Assembly: GCA_028818225.1 (NCBI GenBank)
Contig: JAPPOG010000015.1
Coordinates: 1 to 64,000, forward strand
Source: Gammaproteobacteria bacterium
GTDB lineage: Bacteria > Pseudomonadota > Gammaproteobacteria > Pseudomonadales > Pseudohongiellaceae
Direction of reading: 5' to 3'
DNA: 64,000 nt
The notes beneath the pieces are model-generated. The model was not told where the DNA came from. It did not search any database and was given only the letters and a program-made list of their open reading frames with translations. The translations under genes were made by a program, and so were the position numbers. Positions 9,753 to 17,919 of the stretch are shown one piece after another (within the stretch, counting starts at the first letter, position 1; each line of letters begins with the position of its first letter).

Positions 9753-9898
9753 TATTGGTTCTTTACCGTTCTCAATCTTCCTAGATTGGACCTACCGGAA
9801 GTTACAGTCAAGGCCTAACCGTCTGCAGGGTGCTGGATGCGCTGGTGCCATTTAGCGGTTTTAGCTAGTATGCGGAGAGTTTGTAGAGAGGTTCTGAG

Positions 9899-11338
9899 AT
9901 GGCAATTATCTCTAGAAAGTGGGCGAAAAGAATCGGCATCGGAATCGTAGCTTTCTACATCGCCCTTGTGGTGATATTTGAAACTCTGTTAGGCGTAGCC
10001 CAGCCTCAGGCTGGTGGAACAATTGTCCTGACCTCGTTCAGTGACGAGGGTGAACCTATTGATCGGGTAGTATCACGCCTGGACCGCAACGGTGAATTGT
10101 TTGTAGCCGTAAATCATTGGCCACGTGCCTGGGCTCGAAGAATCCAGCGCAATCCTGACGTCCAAATTACTGCTGATGGTGAAACCTGGAATTACACTGC
10201 GGTAGTTTTGGAAGGTAGTGCCCATGATCAGGCGGCAATCGATTTTTCGGTACCTATTGCATTCCGCTTTCTCACGGGATTTCCGCCACGCTATTTTTTC
10301 CGATTTGATCCTAAAGCTGATTTGAGCGAGGTGAATGACATAGATAGTCGAACGATTGAACTGGCAGCACAGTATGGTGCCAATGTTCGCAACATTGAGA
10401 GTAATGGAATAAATCTTCGTATAGTTGAAGCTGGTGACGGGCCATTAGTGGTATTAGTGCATGGCTGGCCAGAGTCCTGGTATTCCTGGCGACACCAGTT
10501 TCCCGCTTTAAGTGCAGCAGGATATCGAGTGGTCGCACCTGATATGCGTGGCTATGGTGGTTCGACAATTCCTGAAGCAATCGATGATTACAATATTAAA
10601 GAGCTGACAGGCGATATAGCAGGATTGATTGCCGCACTGGGTGAAGAGAGTGCCGTCCTGGTTGGACACGATTGGGGTGCACCTATTGTTTGGCAAACAG
10701 CCTTGTTGTATCCGGAAAAAGTGAGTGCGGTTGTTGGACTCAGTGTTATTTATCGCGGCCGCTCGCAAACTCGACCGAACCTGCCTTTGCGGCAAGATCC
10801 CGATGAGGATTTTTTCTATACCAGGTATTTCCAGGAACCCGGAATCGCTGAAGCTGAATTTGATGCTCACCCCCGTGCACTGATCGCGAGACTTTATACT
10901 TCCCGTTCCCCTGGCACTCCGACTCATCCACCGGAAGTCACTGATACCAGAGCCAGCGCAGGAGGATGGTTAAACCGTTTGGGAGAACCGGTTCGATTGC
11001 CTGATTGGTTAAGCGAAGAAGATCTTAACTATTACACTGAAGAATTTAAGCACGCAGGCTTTAGAGGTGGCATTAACTATTATCGCAACGGTGCCCTAAA
11101 CTGGGATCTAACACCAGAACTGGCTGGCGCAAAAGTTTCGCAACCTGCACTCTTTATTGCCGGTGAACTGGACATCGTAAATCGCGGTGCTACGGCTGCA
11201 GAATTACAAGCCGCGGCAGATCCTCATTTTGCTGATCTCAGGGGAGTGATTTTGCAACCCGGTATCGGTCATCGTAATCAACAACAGGCACCGGATGATA
11301 CGAATCGACTTTTATTAGAGTTTTTGGAATCTTTATAG
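9899..11338 (+). CDS. Quinone-reductase-like domain fused to epoxide-hydrolase-type alpha/beta hydrolase
   Basis: This two-domain protein has 479 residues. An N-terminal membrane anchor (about residues 11-33) leads into a region of about 100 residues (SFSDEGEPIDRVVSRLDRNG, NHWPRAWARRIQRNPDVQI) that resembles the split-barrel F420/FMN-dependent nitroreductase/quinone reductase family. From about residue 180 it is an alpha/beta hydrolase of the epoxide hydrolase/haloalkane dehalogenase type: oxyanion segment VHGWPESWYSWRHQ, nucleophile elbow GHDWGAP with an aspartate near residue 257, and the catalytic histidine in GIGHRNQQ near residue 456. The hydrolase call is strong. The N-terminal call is by resemblance only and could be wrong. 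Confidence 0.85.
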   Translation: MAIISRKWAKRIGIGIVAFYIALVVIFETLLGVAQPQAGGTIVLTSFSDEGEPIDRVVSRLDRNGELFVAVNHWPRAWARRIQRNPDVQITADGETWNYTAVVLEGSAHDQAAIDFSVPIAFRFLTGFPPRYFFRFDPKADLSEVNDIDSRTIELAAQYGANVRNIESNGINLRIVEAGDGPLVVLVHGWPESWYSWRHQFPALSAAGYRVVAPDMRGYGGSTIPEAIDDYNIKELTGDIAGLIAALGEESAVLVGHDWGAPIVWQTALLYPEKVSAVVGLSVIYRGRSQTRPNLPLRQDPDEDFFYTRYFQEPGIAEAEFDAHPRALIARLYTSRSPGTPTHPPEVTDTRASAGGWLNRLGEPVRLPDWLSEEDLNYYTEEFKHAGFRGGINYYRNGALNWDLTPELAGAKVSQPALFIAGELDIVNRGATAAELQAAADPHFADLRGVILQPGIGHRNQQQAPDDTNRLLLEFLESL

Positions 11339-11364
11339 ATTAGTTATAGAAAGAGGAAACAAAA

Positions 11365-12387
11365 ATGAGACTAAAACAAAGCGTTCTTCTCTCTTTATTT
11401 TATGCAGCCTGCTTTTTTTCACAAACGATTTTGGCACAGGGCTCCTATCCGGCACAGTCAGAAGCATGTGATCCAGACAGCGATACCTTCTTCGTTTGCG
11501 GTTTGATCAATCCCGAGGACTTGTATCAGGTTCCTGGCACTGACTGGGTAATTGCATCAGGTAGAATCTCTGATTATGCGGGTCCCATCTATGCGGTAAA
11601 TATAAACAACCATCAGGTTGAGGAAATATATCCGCATAACGCAGCTATTCCAGATTTTAATCAAAACATTTACTCGGAATGTCCTGGACCTATTCTTGTG
11701 TTTCAACCTCACGGGCTCACGCTGCGAGAAGGCAATAATGGTAATCACACGCTTTACGTGGTTGGTCACGGGGAACGGGAAGCTATTGAAGTATTTAATC
11801 TCGATATGAGCAGCGAGATTCCAGGCCTGAGTTGGACTGGTTGTATCCCTGCACCGGAAGGAACTCGCCGAATAAATTCCATTACTGCTTTGCCGGGCGG
11901 CTATCTGGGCGCAACCAACTTCGATACTGCAGGCGGCCAGTTGTGGGAATGGCATCCCTCAACAGACTGGATAGAAGTACCGGGTTCATCAATGCCAGGA
12001 CCCAACGGGTTAGTGTCGTCTGCAGATGGTGAGTGGTATTACGTAGGTGGATGGAGTGATCGCGCTTTAGTGCGAGTATCCAGAGGCAAGTCGCCAGTGG
12101 AAGTTAACCTTATTCCCGTGGGTTTTAATGTGGACAACGTGCGTTGGGGTAATGATGGAAGGGTCATTGCTGCAGGGCACATTACCCGCTGCCCTGATGT
12201 AAACCCCTGCGAGCTCTCCGCTGCTCGCGTTGCTAAAGTTCACCCTTCGACCTTTGCAGTAGAACAGCTTGTTGACTACAAAGGCAATGGTTTTTTCAAT
12301 GTCGGTACCGTGGCGATCGATGCAGACGATGAGATCTGGATCGGTGGTATCTATGGCAGTTTTGGTATTGCCAGGTTTCCGCAGTAA
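11365..12387 (+). CDS. Secreted beta-propeller-like protein (SMP-30/gluconolactonase-like fold)
   Basis: This secreted 340-residue protein has a Sec signal peptide (cleavage after TILAQ). Repeated strands of the type NGLVSSADGEWYYVGGWSDRA and NVRWGNDGRVIAAGH suggest a six-bladed propeller like SMP-30/gluconolactonase proteins. Several cysteines (ACDPDSDTFFVCG, CPDVNPCE) probably form periplasmic disulfides. It starts 26 bases after the fusion hydrolase with its own AGAGGAAA ribosome site, so the two are likely co-transcribed. A lactone or ester substrate is a guess from the fold. Confidence 0.72.
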   Translation: MRLKQSVLLSLFYAACFFSQTILAQGSYPAQSEACDPDSDTFFVCGLINPEDLYQVPGTDWVIASGRISDYAGPIYAVNINNHQVEEIYPHNAAIPDFNQNIYSECPGPILVFQPHGLTLREGNNGNHTLYVVGHGEREAIEVFNLDMSSEIPGLSWTGCIPAPEGTRRINSITALPGGYLGATNFDTAGGQLWEWHPSTDWIEVPGSSMPGPNGLVSSADGEWYYVGGWSDRALVRVSRGKSPVEVNLIPVGFNVDNVRWGNDGRVIAAGHITRCPDVNPCELSAARVAKVHPSTFAVEQLVDYKGNGFFNVGTVAIDADDEIWIGGIYGSFGIARFPQ

Positions 12388-12602
12388 AACCTTGATCACT
12401 AATATGCGCTGTTTTTCCCGGGATAATTCGATTTAGCAACAAACTAAAGATCTGTATGGGTAACCTGTTTGTGATTCTTGTGCATGAATTGCTTGAAGAA
12501 TTTTCGTTGGGCGCTTTTTTAGTACAGCAACATTCCCGGTGCAAACCGAGCGGGATTGTAGAGCTGGGTTGCCTGTTATGACCGCAGGCATGTTGAAATT
12601 GA
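12388..12602. other. Convergent intergenic region without recognised gene
   Basis: These 215 bases lie between the ends of the propeller gene and the PQQ dehydrogenase gene. I see no convincing open frame, no clear terminator and no repeat shared with other gaps. Confidence 0.5.
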
Positions 12603-14606
12603 TTAAGGATTGATAGCCAGGGCTACCCACTCTGGATCCGTCGCTCGCGATGACACTGCTACTACAATGTATTGTTTGCCCTCGTGCATGTAAGTCATCG
12701 GGGCGCCAGTGGTTCCTTTTTCCAGGTCAAACTCAGCAACTACATTTCCGCTTGCTTTGTCATAAGCCCGGAAGATTGTTCCCCACCGCCAGGATTCATC
12801 GTAGCCAGAGCCGCTGGGATCATAGGCGCCACCACCGGGCACTACACCAATAACCGCATCACTTCCCTCGCCAACAAACAACAAACTGCTGGTTACTAAT
12901 GGAGCAGGGCGATTGGGTATCCCCAAGGGAGGAAGGCCCAGATCCCTTAACAGTGGATGGTTTCGGGGGCCATCACCATTAGCGACCGACCACTCCAGTT
13001 CACCGGTATTCATGTTCAATGCGGTGACACGACCATAAGGTGGCTTAACAATAGGTAGCCCCTGAATGTTTGGTGCATCCGGAGATCCCTGTGCAGTTGT
13101 ATGAGTCATGGTTGCTGAGGCTGAAGTAGTCGGTGCTATTCCTAAGTTACCTGGATTGGTATAGGAGACAGCAAAGTACAAACCTGTATCCGGATCAAAG
13201 GCACCGGTGTTCCAATTGCCCGATCCCCAGGCATCAGGTTGGGTAATCGTTCCCTGATTACCATCTTCAATCCACGGTGATGGGGGCGTATACAAAGGCC
13301 CCAAGGTAAAGTCAGCGACTAGTTCAAGTGCTTGTTCGCGTAGCGCCGGAGTAAAGTCGATCAGGTCTTCTTCGCTAATCCCTTGCCGGTCAAAAGCAGG
13401 GGGCCTGGACGGTATTGGTTGGGTCGCCGAAGTAGCTTCCCCTTCAACTATTGACTGAGGCACTGCGGTTTCAATTATTGGCCAGACTGGTTCGCCATTA
13501 GTTCTATCGAACACATAAACGAATCCATTCTTGTTAGCTTGCATTACTGCTTTAATCTCACGTCCATCAACATTGATGTCGCCCAGAATTGGCGGACTGG
13601 AATTGTCATACTCCCACAGGTCATGATGAATCATCTGGAAGTGCCAGAGTCTTTCACCGGATTCCGCATCCAACGCAACCAGGCTGTTTGCGAACAGATT
13701 GTCGCCAGGACGATGCCCCCCATAATAGGCAGAAGTTGGAGCGCCTAAGGGAACGTAAACAATTCCGAGTTCATTATCAGCGGATAAACAACACCAGGAA
13801 CCGAGATCTCCGGACCATTCTGCTGAACCATCCTCCCAGGTGTCGTAACCGAATTCTCCTGGTCTTGGAACGACATTAAATTCCCATTTGAGTTCGCCGG
13901 ATCGCACGTCGAAGCCGCGAATATTTTCTGGTGCTGCTTCTTTTATAGAACCACCGTCGCCGGCACCATTAAGAAAACCACCGATTATCGCCGTGTCACC
14001 AACTACAAGAGGTGAAGTCGTGAGCGCGAAGTTGTTAGCATCTTCTGAATTGTAAGTAAGATTTACCCGGCCAGGTTCTTCGCGACCGAAATCTGGAAAA
14101 GGTTCTCCAGTCTGCGGATTCAGTGCATAGAGATAGTTTCCTCTTACCGACAAGATGCGTTGATCAATGCCCTGTTCCCAGTGCGCAACACCTCTGGCAC
14201 TAATTCCTGCTGCCTCCAAAAGAGTGGCCTCATAGGGATCCTGTGTCCAGATAGTTTCACCTGTTGCCGGATCGAAGGCTTCTACTAATCCGAAAACATT
14301 GTGAGCATAAAGAACACCATCAATCAGCAAGGGAGTGGAGCGGAGATTTTTCGTGCCAGCCAACCCCTCGTAGCGTTCTCTCAACCAGGCTGCTGTGCCA
14401 TCACGACGCCAGGCTATTTCCAGATCAGCCACATTTTCTGCATTAATCTGATCCAGTGGTGAGTAACGCTGAAAATTATTGTCACCCCCAAAATAGCTCC
14501 AGCCACCGTCTTCCAATGGTTGTCCATTAGCAAGCAGCGGCAGGTATAAAAATGAAAAAAAACAAATTGCGCATCTTCGGTAAATGCAATCTCTGATTAT
14601 TAGCAT
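12603..14606 (-). CDS. PQQ-dependent quinoprotein dehydrogenase (copy 1)
   Basis: This is an exported dehydrogenase of the PQQ-binding eight-bladed propeller class (667 residues), the type that oxidises alcohols or sugars in the periplasm and passes electrons to cytochrome c or quinone. It shows an N-terminal signal (cleavage near LLANGQ) and WSYFGGDNNFQRYSPLDQIN, the usual first-blade opening. PQQ-propeller repeats follow, such as FDPATGETIW, LDAESGERLWHFQMIHHDLW and FDRTNGEPVWPI. Adjacent cysteines occur at about residues 272-273 (SWCCLSAD). It is close in sequence to copy 2 (24926-26854). It ends an apparent operon of VOC, aldolase and PQQ dehydrogenase. The substrate is unknown. Confidence 0.92.
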   Translation of the reverse strand: MLIIRDCIYRRCAICFFSFLYLPLLANGQPLEDGGWSYFGGDNNFQRYSPLDQINAENVADLEIAWRRDGTAAWLRERYEGLAGTKNLRSTPLLIDGVLYAHNVFGLVEAFDPATGETIWTQDPYEATLLEAAGISARGVAHWEQGIDQRILSVRGNYLYALNPQTGEPFPDFGREEPGRVNLTYNSEDANNFALTTSPLVVGDTAIIGGFLNGAGDGGSIKEAAPENIRGFDVRSGELKWEFNVVPRPGEFGYDTWEDGSAEWSGDLGSWCCLSADNELGIVYVPLGAPTSAYYGGHRPGDNLFANSLVALDAESGERLWHFQMIHHDLWEYDNSSPPILGDINVDGREIKAVMQANKNGFVYVFDRTNGEPVWPIIETAVPQSIVEGEATSATQPIPSRPPAFDRQGISEEDLIDFTPALREQALELVADFTLGPLYTPPSPWIEDGNQGTITQPDAWGSGNWNTGAFDPDTGLYFAVSYTNPGNLGIAPTTSASATMTHTTAQGSPDAPNIQGLPIVKPPYGRVTALNMNTGELEWSVANGDGPRNHPLLRDLGLPPLGIPNRPAPLVTSSLLFVGEGSDAVIGVVPGGGAYDPSGSGYDESWRWGTIFRAYDKASGNVVAEFDLEKGTTGAPMTYMHEGKQYIVVAVSSRATDPEWVALAINP

Positions 14607-14652
14607 GGCGCAGTCCTGGCTGGATCAGCTCATATTTTTATAGGTACTTAAT

Positions 14653-15399
14653 CTAGCGGGCTCTGGTCATTACCGCGAGCACTTTAAATCCCTGCCGCAA
14701 ACGATTCGACGTTTGTTGTTGCGCGTCTGCAGGGCTGGAAGCAACGATAGGATAGCCGCAGGCTATGTTTCTATCGAGGCATACTGCCAAGACTTCCTGC
14801 ACCATCGCTTCTACCTCTGGCGCGTTAGGACCCTCTGCATCGATATAGCTTGCCATATCAGTCGGTCCAACAAATAACACGCTGACTCCAGGAACTTCGA
14901 CGATTTCGTGCAGGTTGGCGATTCCTTCCGGTGATTCGATCATTATCATGGCGACCAATACGCCATAGTCTGCCGAGCCCCAAACTTCATCTCTATCCCG
15001 GCGCATCGCAGCTATTGCTGCTTCAGCCTGGCTTTTGTTTTCTATGTCTGGAAATAGAATTCCATAGGCGCCCGCTTCTATTATTCCTGGTATTACTTGT
15101 TCTGGTGTATCTCTCATATTCAGCGGAGGCCGCACCACCGGTGCGGCTACTGGTGAGCCATCACCATCGCTTAGGTCATAGATCATTCTTCGCAATAAAC
15201 TGTCATTAATATCACCATACTGTTCATCGATTACAACGAAGTCTAAATCGAAGCGAGGATCGCGGGTAAAGGTACCAATGGCTGCTTCACCCGCATTGAG
15301 TTTATTAATGATGGGGTTTAAATTTTCTTGTGAAAATGCGAATGAACTTATTGCATAGCAAAAATAGATTGTCAGTGCCTTTAATAAGTTCATTCGCAT
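14653..15399 (-). CDS. Exported HpcH/HpaI-family aldolase-like protein
   Basis: This is a HpcH/HpaI (class II, metal-dependent 2-oxo-acid aldolase) family protein with a signal peptide. Family members are normally cytoplasmic. Motifs are GAYGILFPDIENKSQAEAA, MIESPEGIANLHEIVEVPG and VLFVGPTDMASY (the GPxDLS-like stretch). The usual metal-site glutamate/aspartate pair is plausibly E in MIESPEG and D in FPDIEN. Starts are possible at 15408 (TTG), 15399 (ATG) and 15393 (ATG). I use 15399, but no clear ribosome site separates them. It lies 23 bases after the VOC gene and 46 bases before PQQ copy 1. Confidence 0.82.
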   Translation of the reverse strand: MRMNLLKALTIYFCYAISSFAFSQENLNPIINKLNAGEAAIGTFTRDPRFDLDFVVIDEQYGDINDSLLRRMIYDLSDGDGSPVAAPVVRPPLNMRDTPEQVIPGIIEAGAYGILFPDIENKSQAEAAIAAMRRDRDEVWGSADYGVLVAMIMIESPEGIANLHEIVEVPGVSVLFVGPTDMASYIDAEGPNAPEVEAMVQEVLAVCLDRNIACGYPIVASSPADAQQQTSNRLRQGFKVLAVMTRAR

Positions 15400-15422
15400 A
15401 ACGATCAAGTTTGCGCTTTTAG

Positions 15423-15809
15423 CTACTCGGATGGCATACGATGTAGCGCACAGATTTTGTTGCCGGCAGGATCACGTAAATAGGCGATATACATTTTCAT
15501 CCCACCACCTTCACGTATTCCAGGTGGATCTTCAATTGCCACCCCGCCATTTCCCAGTCCGGCTGCATGCCAGGCATCACATTGATCAGTGCTCTCTGCC
15601 GCAAATCCAATTGTGCCACCATTAGCATAAGTAGCAGGTTCGCCATCGATTGGCACTGATACTCCAAACACTCCAGTGGCGGTGCGATAAAACACGCGAC
15701 CCTTGTCATCCATAAATCCCGGTTCTATGCCCAGGGCCCCTAGTGCTGCATCGTAAAATGCTTTTGCTGCTTCGACGTCATCTGCGCCGACCATGACATG
15801 GCTATACAA
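15423..15809 (-). CDS. VOC (glyoxalase/bleomycin-resistance) family protein
   Basis: This 128-residue vicinal-oxygen-chelate protein opens with YSHVMVGADDVEAAKAFYDA and closes with AYLRDPAGNKICALHR, both typical of one VOC module pair. It would bind a divalent metal through a histidine near the N-terminus and a late histidine or glutamate. The start is the TTG at 15809: AGAGGA lies eight bases upstream and the frame is closed just above it. It is first in an operon with the exported aldolase and PQQ dehydrogenase copy 1. The substrate is unknown; candidates range from glyoxal adducts to small aromatic compounds. Confidence 0.85.
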   Translation of the reverse strand: MYSHVMVGADDVEAAKAFYDAALGALGIEPGFMDDKGRVFYRTATGVFGVSVPIDGEPATYANGGTIGFAAESTDQCDAWHAAGLGNGGVAIEDPPGIREGGGMKMYIAYLRDPAGNKICALHRMPSE

Positions 15810-15894
15810 GATTACATTCCTCTAATTAGTTCATAAAAACGAGTCTGGCAGAGTATCAGATGATTAGGGCCGAAGTCATCGCAAATACATTCGG

Positions 15895-15999
15895 CTTGAT
15901 TCAGGAGTTTGATTGAGTGACTGTCGCCCGCAGGGAGCGGGCGCCAAGCCTGCAGGGATGTATTTACGGCGTGTCACGAAAACAAACTCGTGGATCAAG
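15895..15999. repeat. Structured intergenic repeat A, copy 1
   Basis: Imperfect inverted arms (15895-15921 and 15973-15999, 22 of 27 positions paired) enclose a core. The core has a perfect stem CGCCCGC-AGGGA-GCGGGCG at 15925-15943, followed by GCAGGGATG. The same plan (GTGACT, CGCCC, CAGGGAG, then CAGGGATG, then CGAAAACA) recurs at 59918-60022. There the arms differ in sequence but are again self-complementary. Confidence 0.75.
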
Positions 16000-16040
16000 T
16001 GTGCACTGCTGCTTTATGTAAGTGCAGACTAGCGGGATGC

Positions 16041-16152
16041 ATTACTGCAGCAGCTTGCAGCCCTCCAGGCTTCCCTCCCCCGGTAGGAAGCCCTGCTATG
16101 CGGTCTTCCTAAGTCGGTCGGTGCTTCGCTTTTATTGCTGAAATAATCAGCT
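16041..16152. repeat. Structured intergenic repeat B, copy 1
   Basis: This region of about 110 bases aligns at roughly 70 percent by eye with 59729-59847 over CTTGCAGCC ... GGCTTCCCTCC ... GCCCTG ... CGGTCT ... TCGGTCGGTGCT ... GCTGAAATAA. It contains the stem GGCTTCC/GGAAGCC and the terminal stem GCTGA/TCAGC. The minus strand reads KSEAPTDLGRP..RGREA..AA, matching the copy 2 reading KSAAPTEEERP..RGREA..AA. Confidence 0.72.
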
Positions 16153-16207
16153 CTACTCGACTGTAGCTTGCAGAACAGTCGCGTTACTTCTTCTTTATTG
16201 CTAGTAA

Positions 16208-17914
16208 TTACTGATCCCGGTAACGGGGAGTCGAGACATCCACAGAAGAGTTTTGTGAAGGATCAGGATAGGGTAGCCAGCTCCAGAAAGGCAGCATCTG
16301 TATTTCCATGCTGGCTGGATCAAAATTCTCTTCCATCCACTGGTCACGGGTGGCAACGGCTTGAATCTGGTCAGCCCTGGTTTGTAGGCAGTCATAGCAA
16401 ACCGAACCCGGCACAAAATGTTCTTCTCCCTGGGTATCCATACCTCTTGCCAGCATCAGTTCTTCCATGCGCTCGGCAGTATGAAGTTGTGCTTTATAGA
16501 AGTCGGTGTAACTAAAGCCTCGTGCAATCGCTAATGGAGACCAGCCATCATCGGTCAGTGCACTTAAGTCCGCGCCTCTTTCTACCAGGTAATCTACAAC
16601 CAGATTAACACCACGGAATCCAACACCATGTAAAGCTGTCTCGCCACGATAGTTGCGTGCGTTTACATCATTGCCCTGAGCTACACAGATACGAACTGCT
16701 TCCAGTACCTCTTCTTCCTGACCAGTGAAGGAGCCACCATCTTCACCGGGATTCCAGATATGCAAACCAGCAGCGACCATCAGGGGAGTTGTACCATCGG
16801 CAGTAGGAATATTGGCATCAGCACCGTATTCGAGGAGTAAGCGCATGGCTTCTACATCAGTTACTTTTGCTGCCAACATGAAAGCAGTGGCACCCAGGCG
16901 ATTGAACCGATTACGCTGGCCATCACGGATGCCATTGCGAGTCATGCGCGCGTTTACATCAATGCCCGAGTCCAATAATTTTTTCATCAGTTCGATGCTA
17001 TCAACTGTACCGGCTGCGAACGGGCCCGGTGTGCCAAATGCCAGATTCATTCTTCGCGTACGCACTGTTTGATGAAGGGCATTCCAGCCGGCATTGGCCT
17101 GATTAACATCAGCACCGCGATCGATTAGAAGCGAGGCTAATTCCCAGTTGGCATTCGCTGCTGCTATTACTAAAGCACTTTGGCCATCGGATACAAAATC
17201 ATTAATGTTTGCTCCCGCATCCAATAAGGCTATTACCGCTTGCATGTGACCAGCGCGCACCGCAAACAACAGCGCTGAAAAACCAGTCGGAGGTGGGTAA
17301 ACAAATGGGCGTGTAGATCCACGGGAAGGATTATTGGTTTTAATATGAATATCGGCGCCGTATTCAGTTAAAACGCGAATAGCGTCAGCATTATTTTCTG
17401 CGGCTGCCCACATCAGGGCATTCTGTCCACGAGAATTTTCACGCTGATTAGGATTGGCACCATGCTCAAGCAAGACTCGAACCGTATCGGCGTCGCCGGT
17501 GCGAGCAGCCGTCATAATTAATGATTCGCCTTCCGGCATGGCCTGATTGGCATCGATACCTGCAGCGAGTAACTGCGACATTATTTCACTATTACCGTTT
17601 TCAGCAGCAAGTGCCCCGGCGGTTACACCATAGCGATTAGAAGCGTTAGCATCAGCACCGTTGCCCAATAGTAAGCGAACAATATCACTGTTATTGCTGA
17701 GGGTTGCCCATTGCAATGCAGAGGTAGAGTCTGCTGAAGTGGAGTTAGCCGAGACACCAGATTCCAATGCGGCACTCACTGAATCAATTCGGCCTTCGTT
17801 AATCGCCTTAATTAACTCGCTTTCCGTTGCGGCAAAACTGCTAAATGAAAATGCAAGTGGAATGCTAATGCAAACAAGTCGGTTGAGTATGCGAAAAGCA
17901 AGAGAAGCGAGCAT
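16208..17914 (-). CDS. Exported ankyrin-repeat protein
   Basis: This 568-residue protein has a signal peptide (cleavage near SSFAATE) followed by about a dozen ankyrin repeats of the pattern LLLGNGADANASNRYGVTAG and VLLEHGANPNQRENSRGQNA. A C-terminal tail of about 80 residues holds the pair CYDC. Ankyrin repeats bind protein partners, so a scaffold role outside the cytoplasm is likely. It is third in an operon, five bases after the DUF1552 gene, which makes the DUF1592/DUF1552 proteins its most likely partners. The exact function is unknown. Confidence 0.88.
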   Translation of the reverse strand: MLASLAFRILNRLVCISIPLAFSFSSFAATESELIKAINEGRIDSVSAALESGVSANSTSADSTSALQWATLSNNSDIVRLLLGNGADANASNRYGVTAGALAAENGNSEIMSQLLAAGIDANQAMPEGESLIMTAARTGDADTVRVLLEHGANPNQRENSRGQNALMWAAAENNADAIRVLTEYGADIHIKTNNPSRGSTRPFVYPPPTGFSALLFAVRAGHMQAVIALLDAGANINDFVSDGQSALVIAAANANWELASLLIDRGADVNQANAGWNALHQTVRTRRMNLAFGTPGPFAAGTVDSIELMKKLLDSGIDVNARMTRNGIRDGQRNRFNRLGATAFMLAAKVTDVEAMRLLLEYGADANIPTADGTTPLMVAAGLHIWNPGEDGGSFTGQEEEVLEAVRICVAQGNDVNARNYRGETALHGVGFRGVNLVVDYLVERGADLSALTDDGWSPLAIARGFSYTDFYKAQLHTAERMEELMLARGMDTQGEEHFVPGSVCYDCLQTRADQIQAVATRDQWMEENFDPASMEIQMLPFWSWLPYPDPSQNSSVDVSTPRYRDQ

Positions 17915-17919
17915 TATTA

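Larger units (their letters stand above)
15810..16207. other. 398-base gap holding structured repeats A1 and B1
   Basis: No coding gene is seen here. The gap contains the A1 and B1 elements listed separately and a further stem (CGACTGT at 16158-16164 with ACAGTCG at 16175-16181) just beyond the end of the ankyrin gene. CTGCTGC (16006-16012) and GCAGCAG (16047-16053) form another inverted pair between A1 and B1. Confidence 0.8.

Noticed and set aside
12603-14606. Adjacent cysteines in PQQ copies 1 and 2 as the canonical quinoprotein disulfide ring
   Set aside because: The pair (near residue 272) lies in a later blade than the vicinal disulfide of methanol dehydrogenases, so equivalence is not supported.
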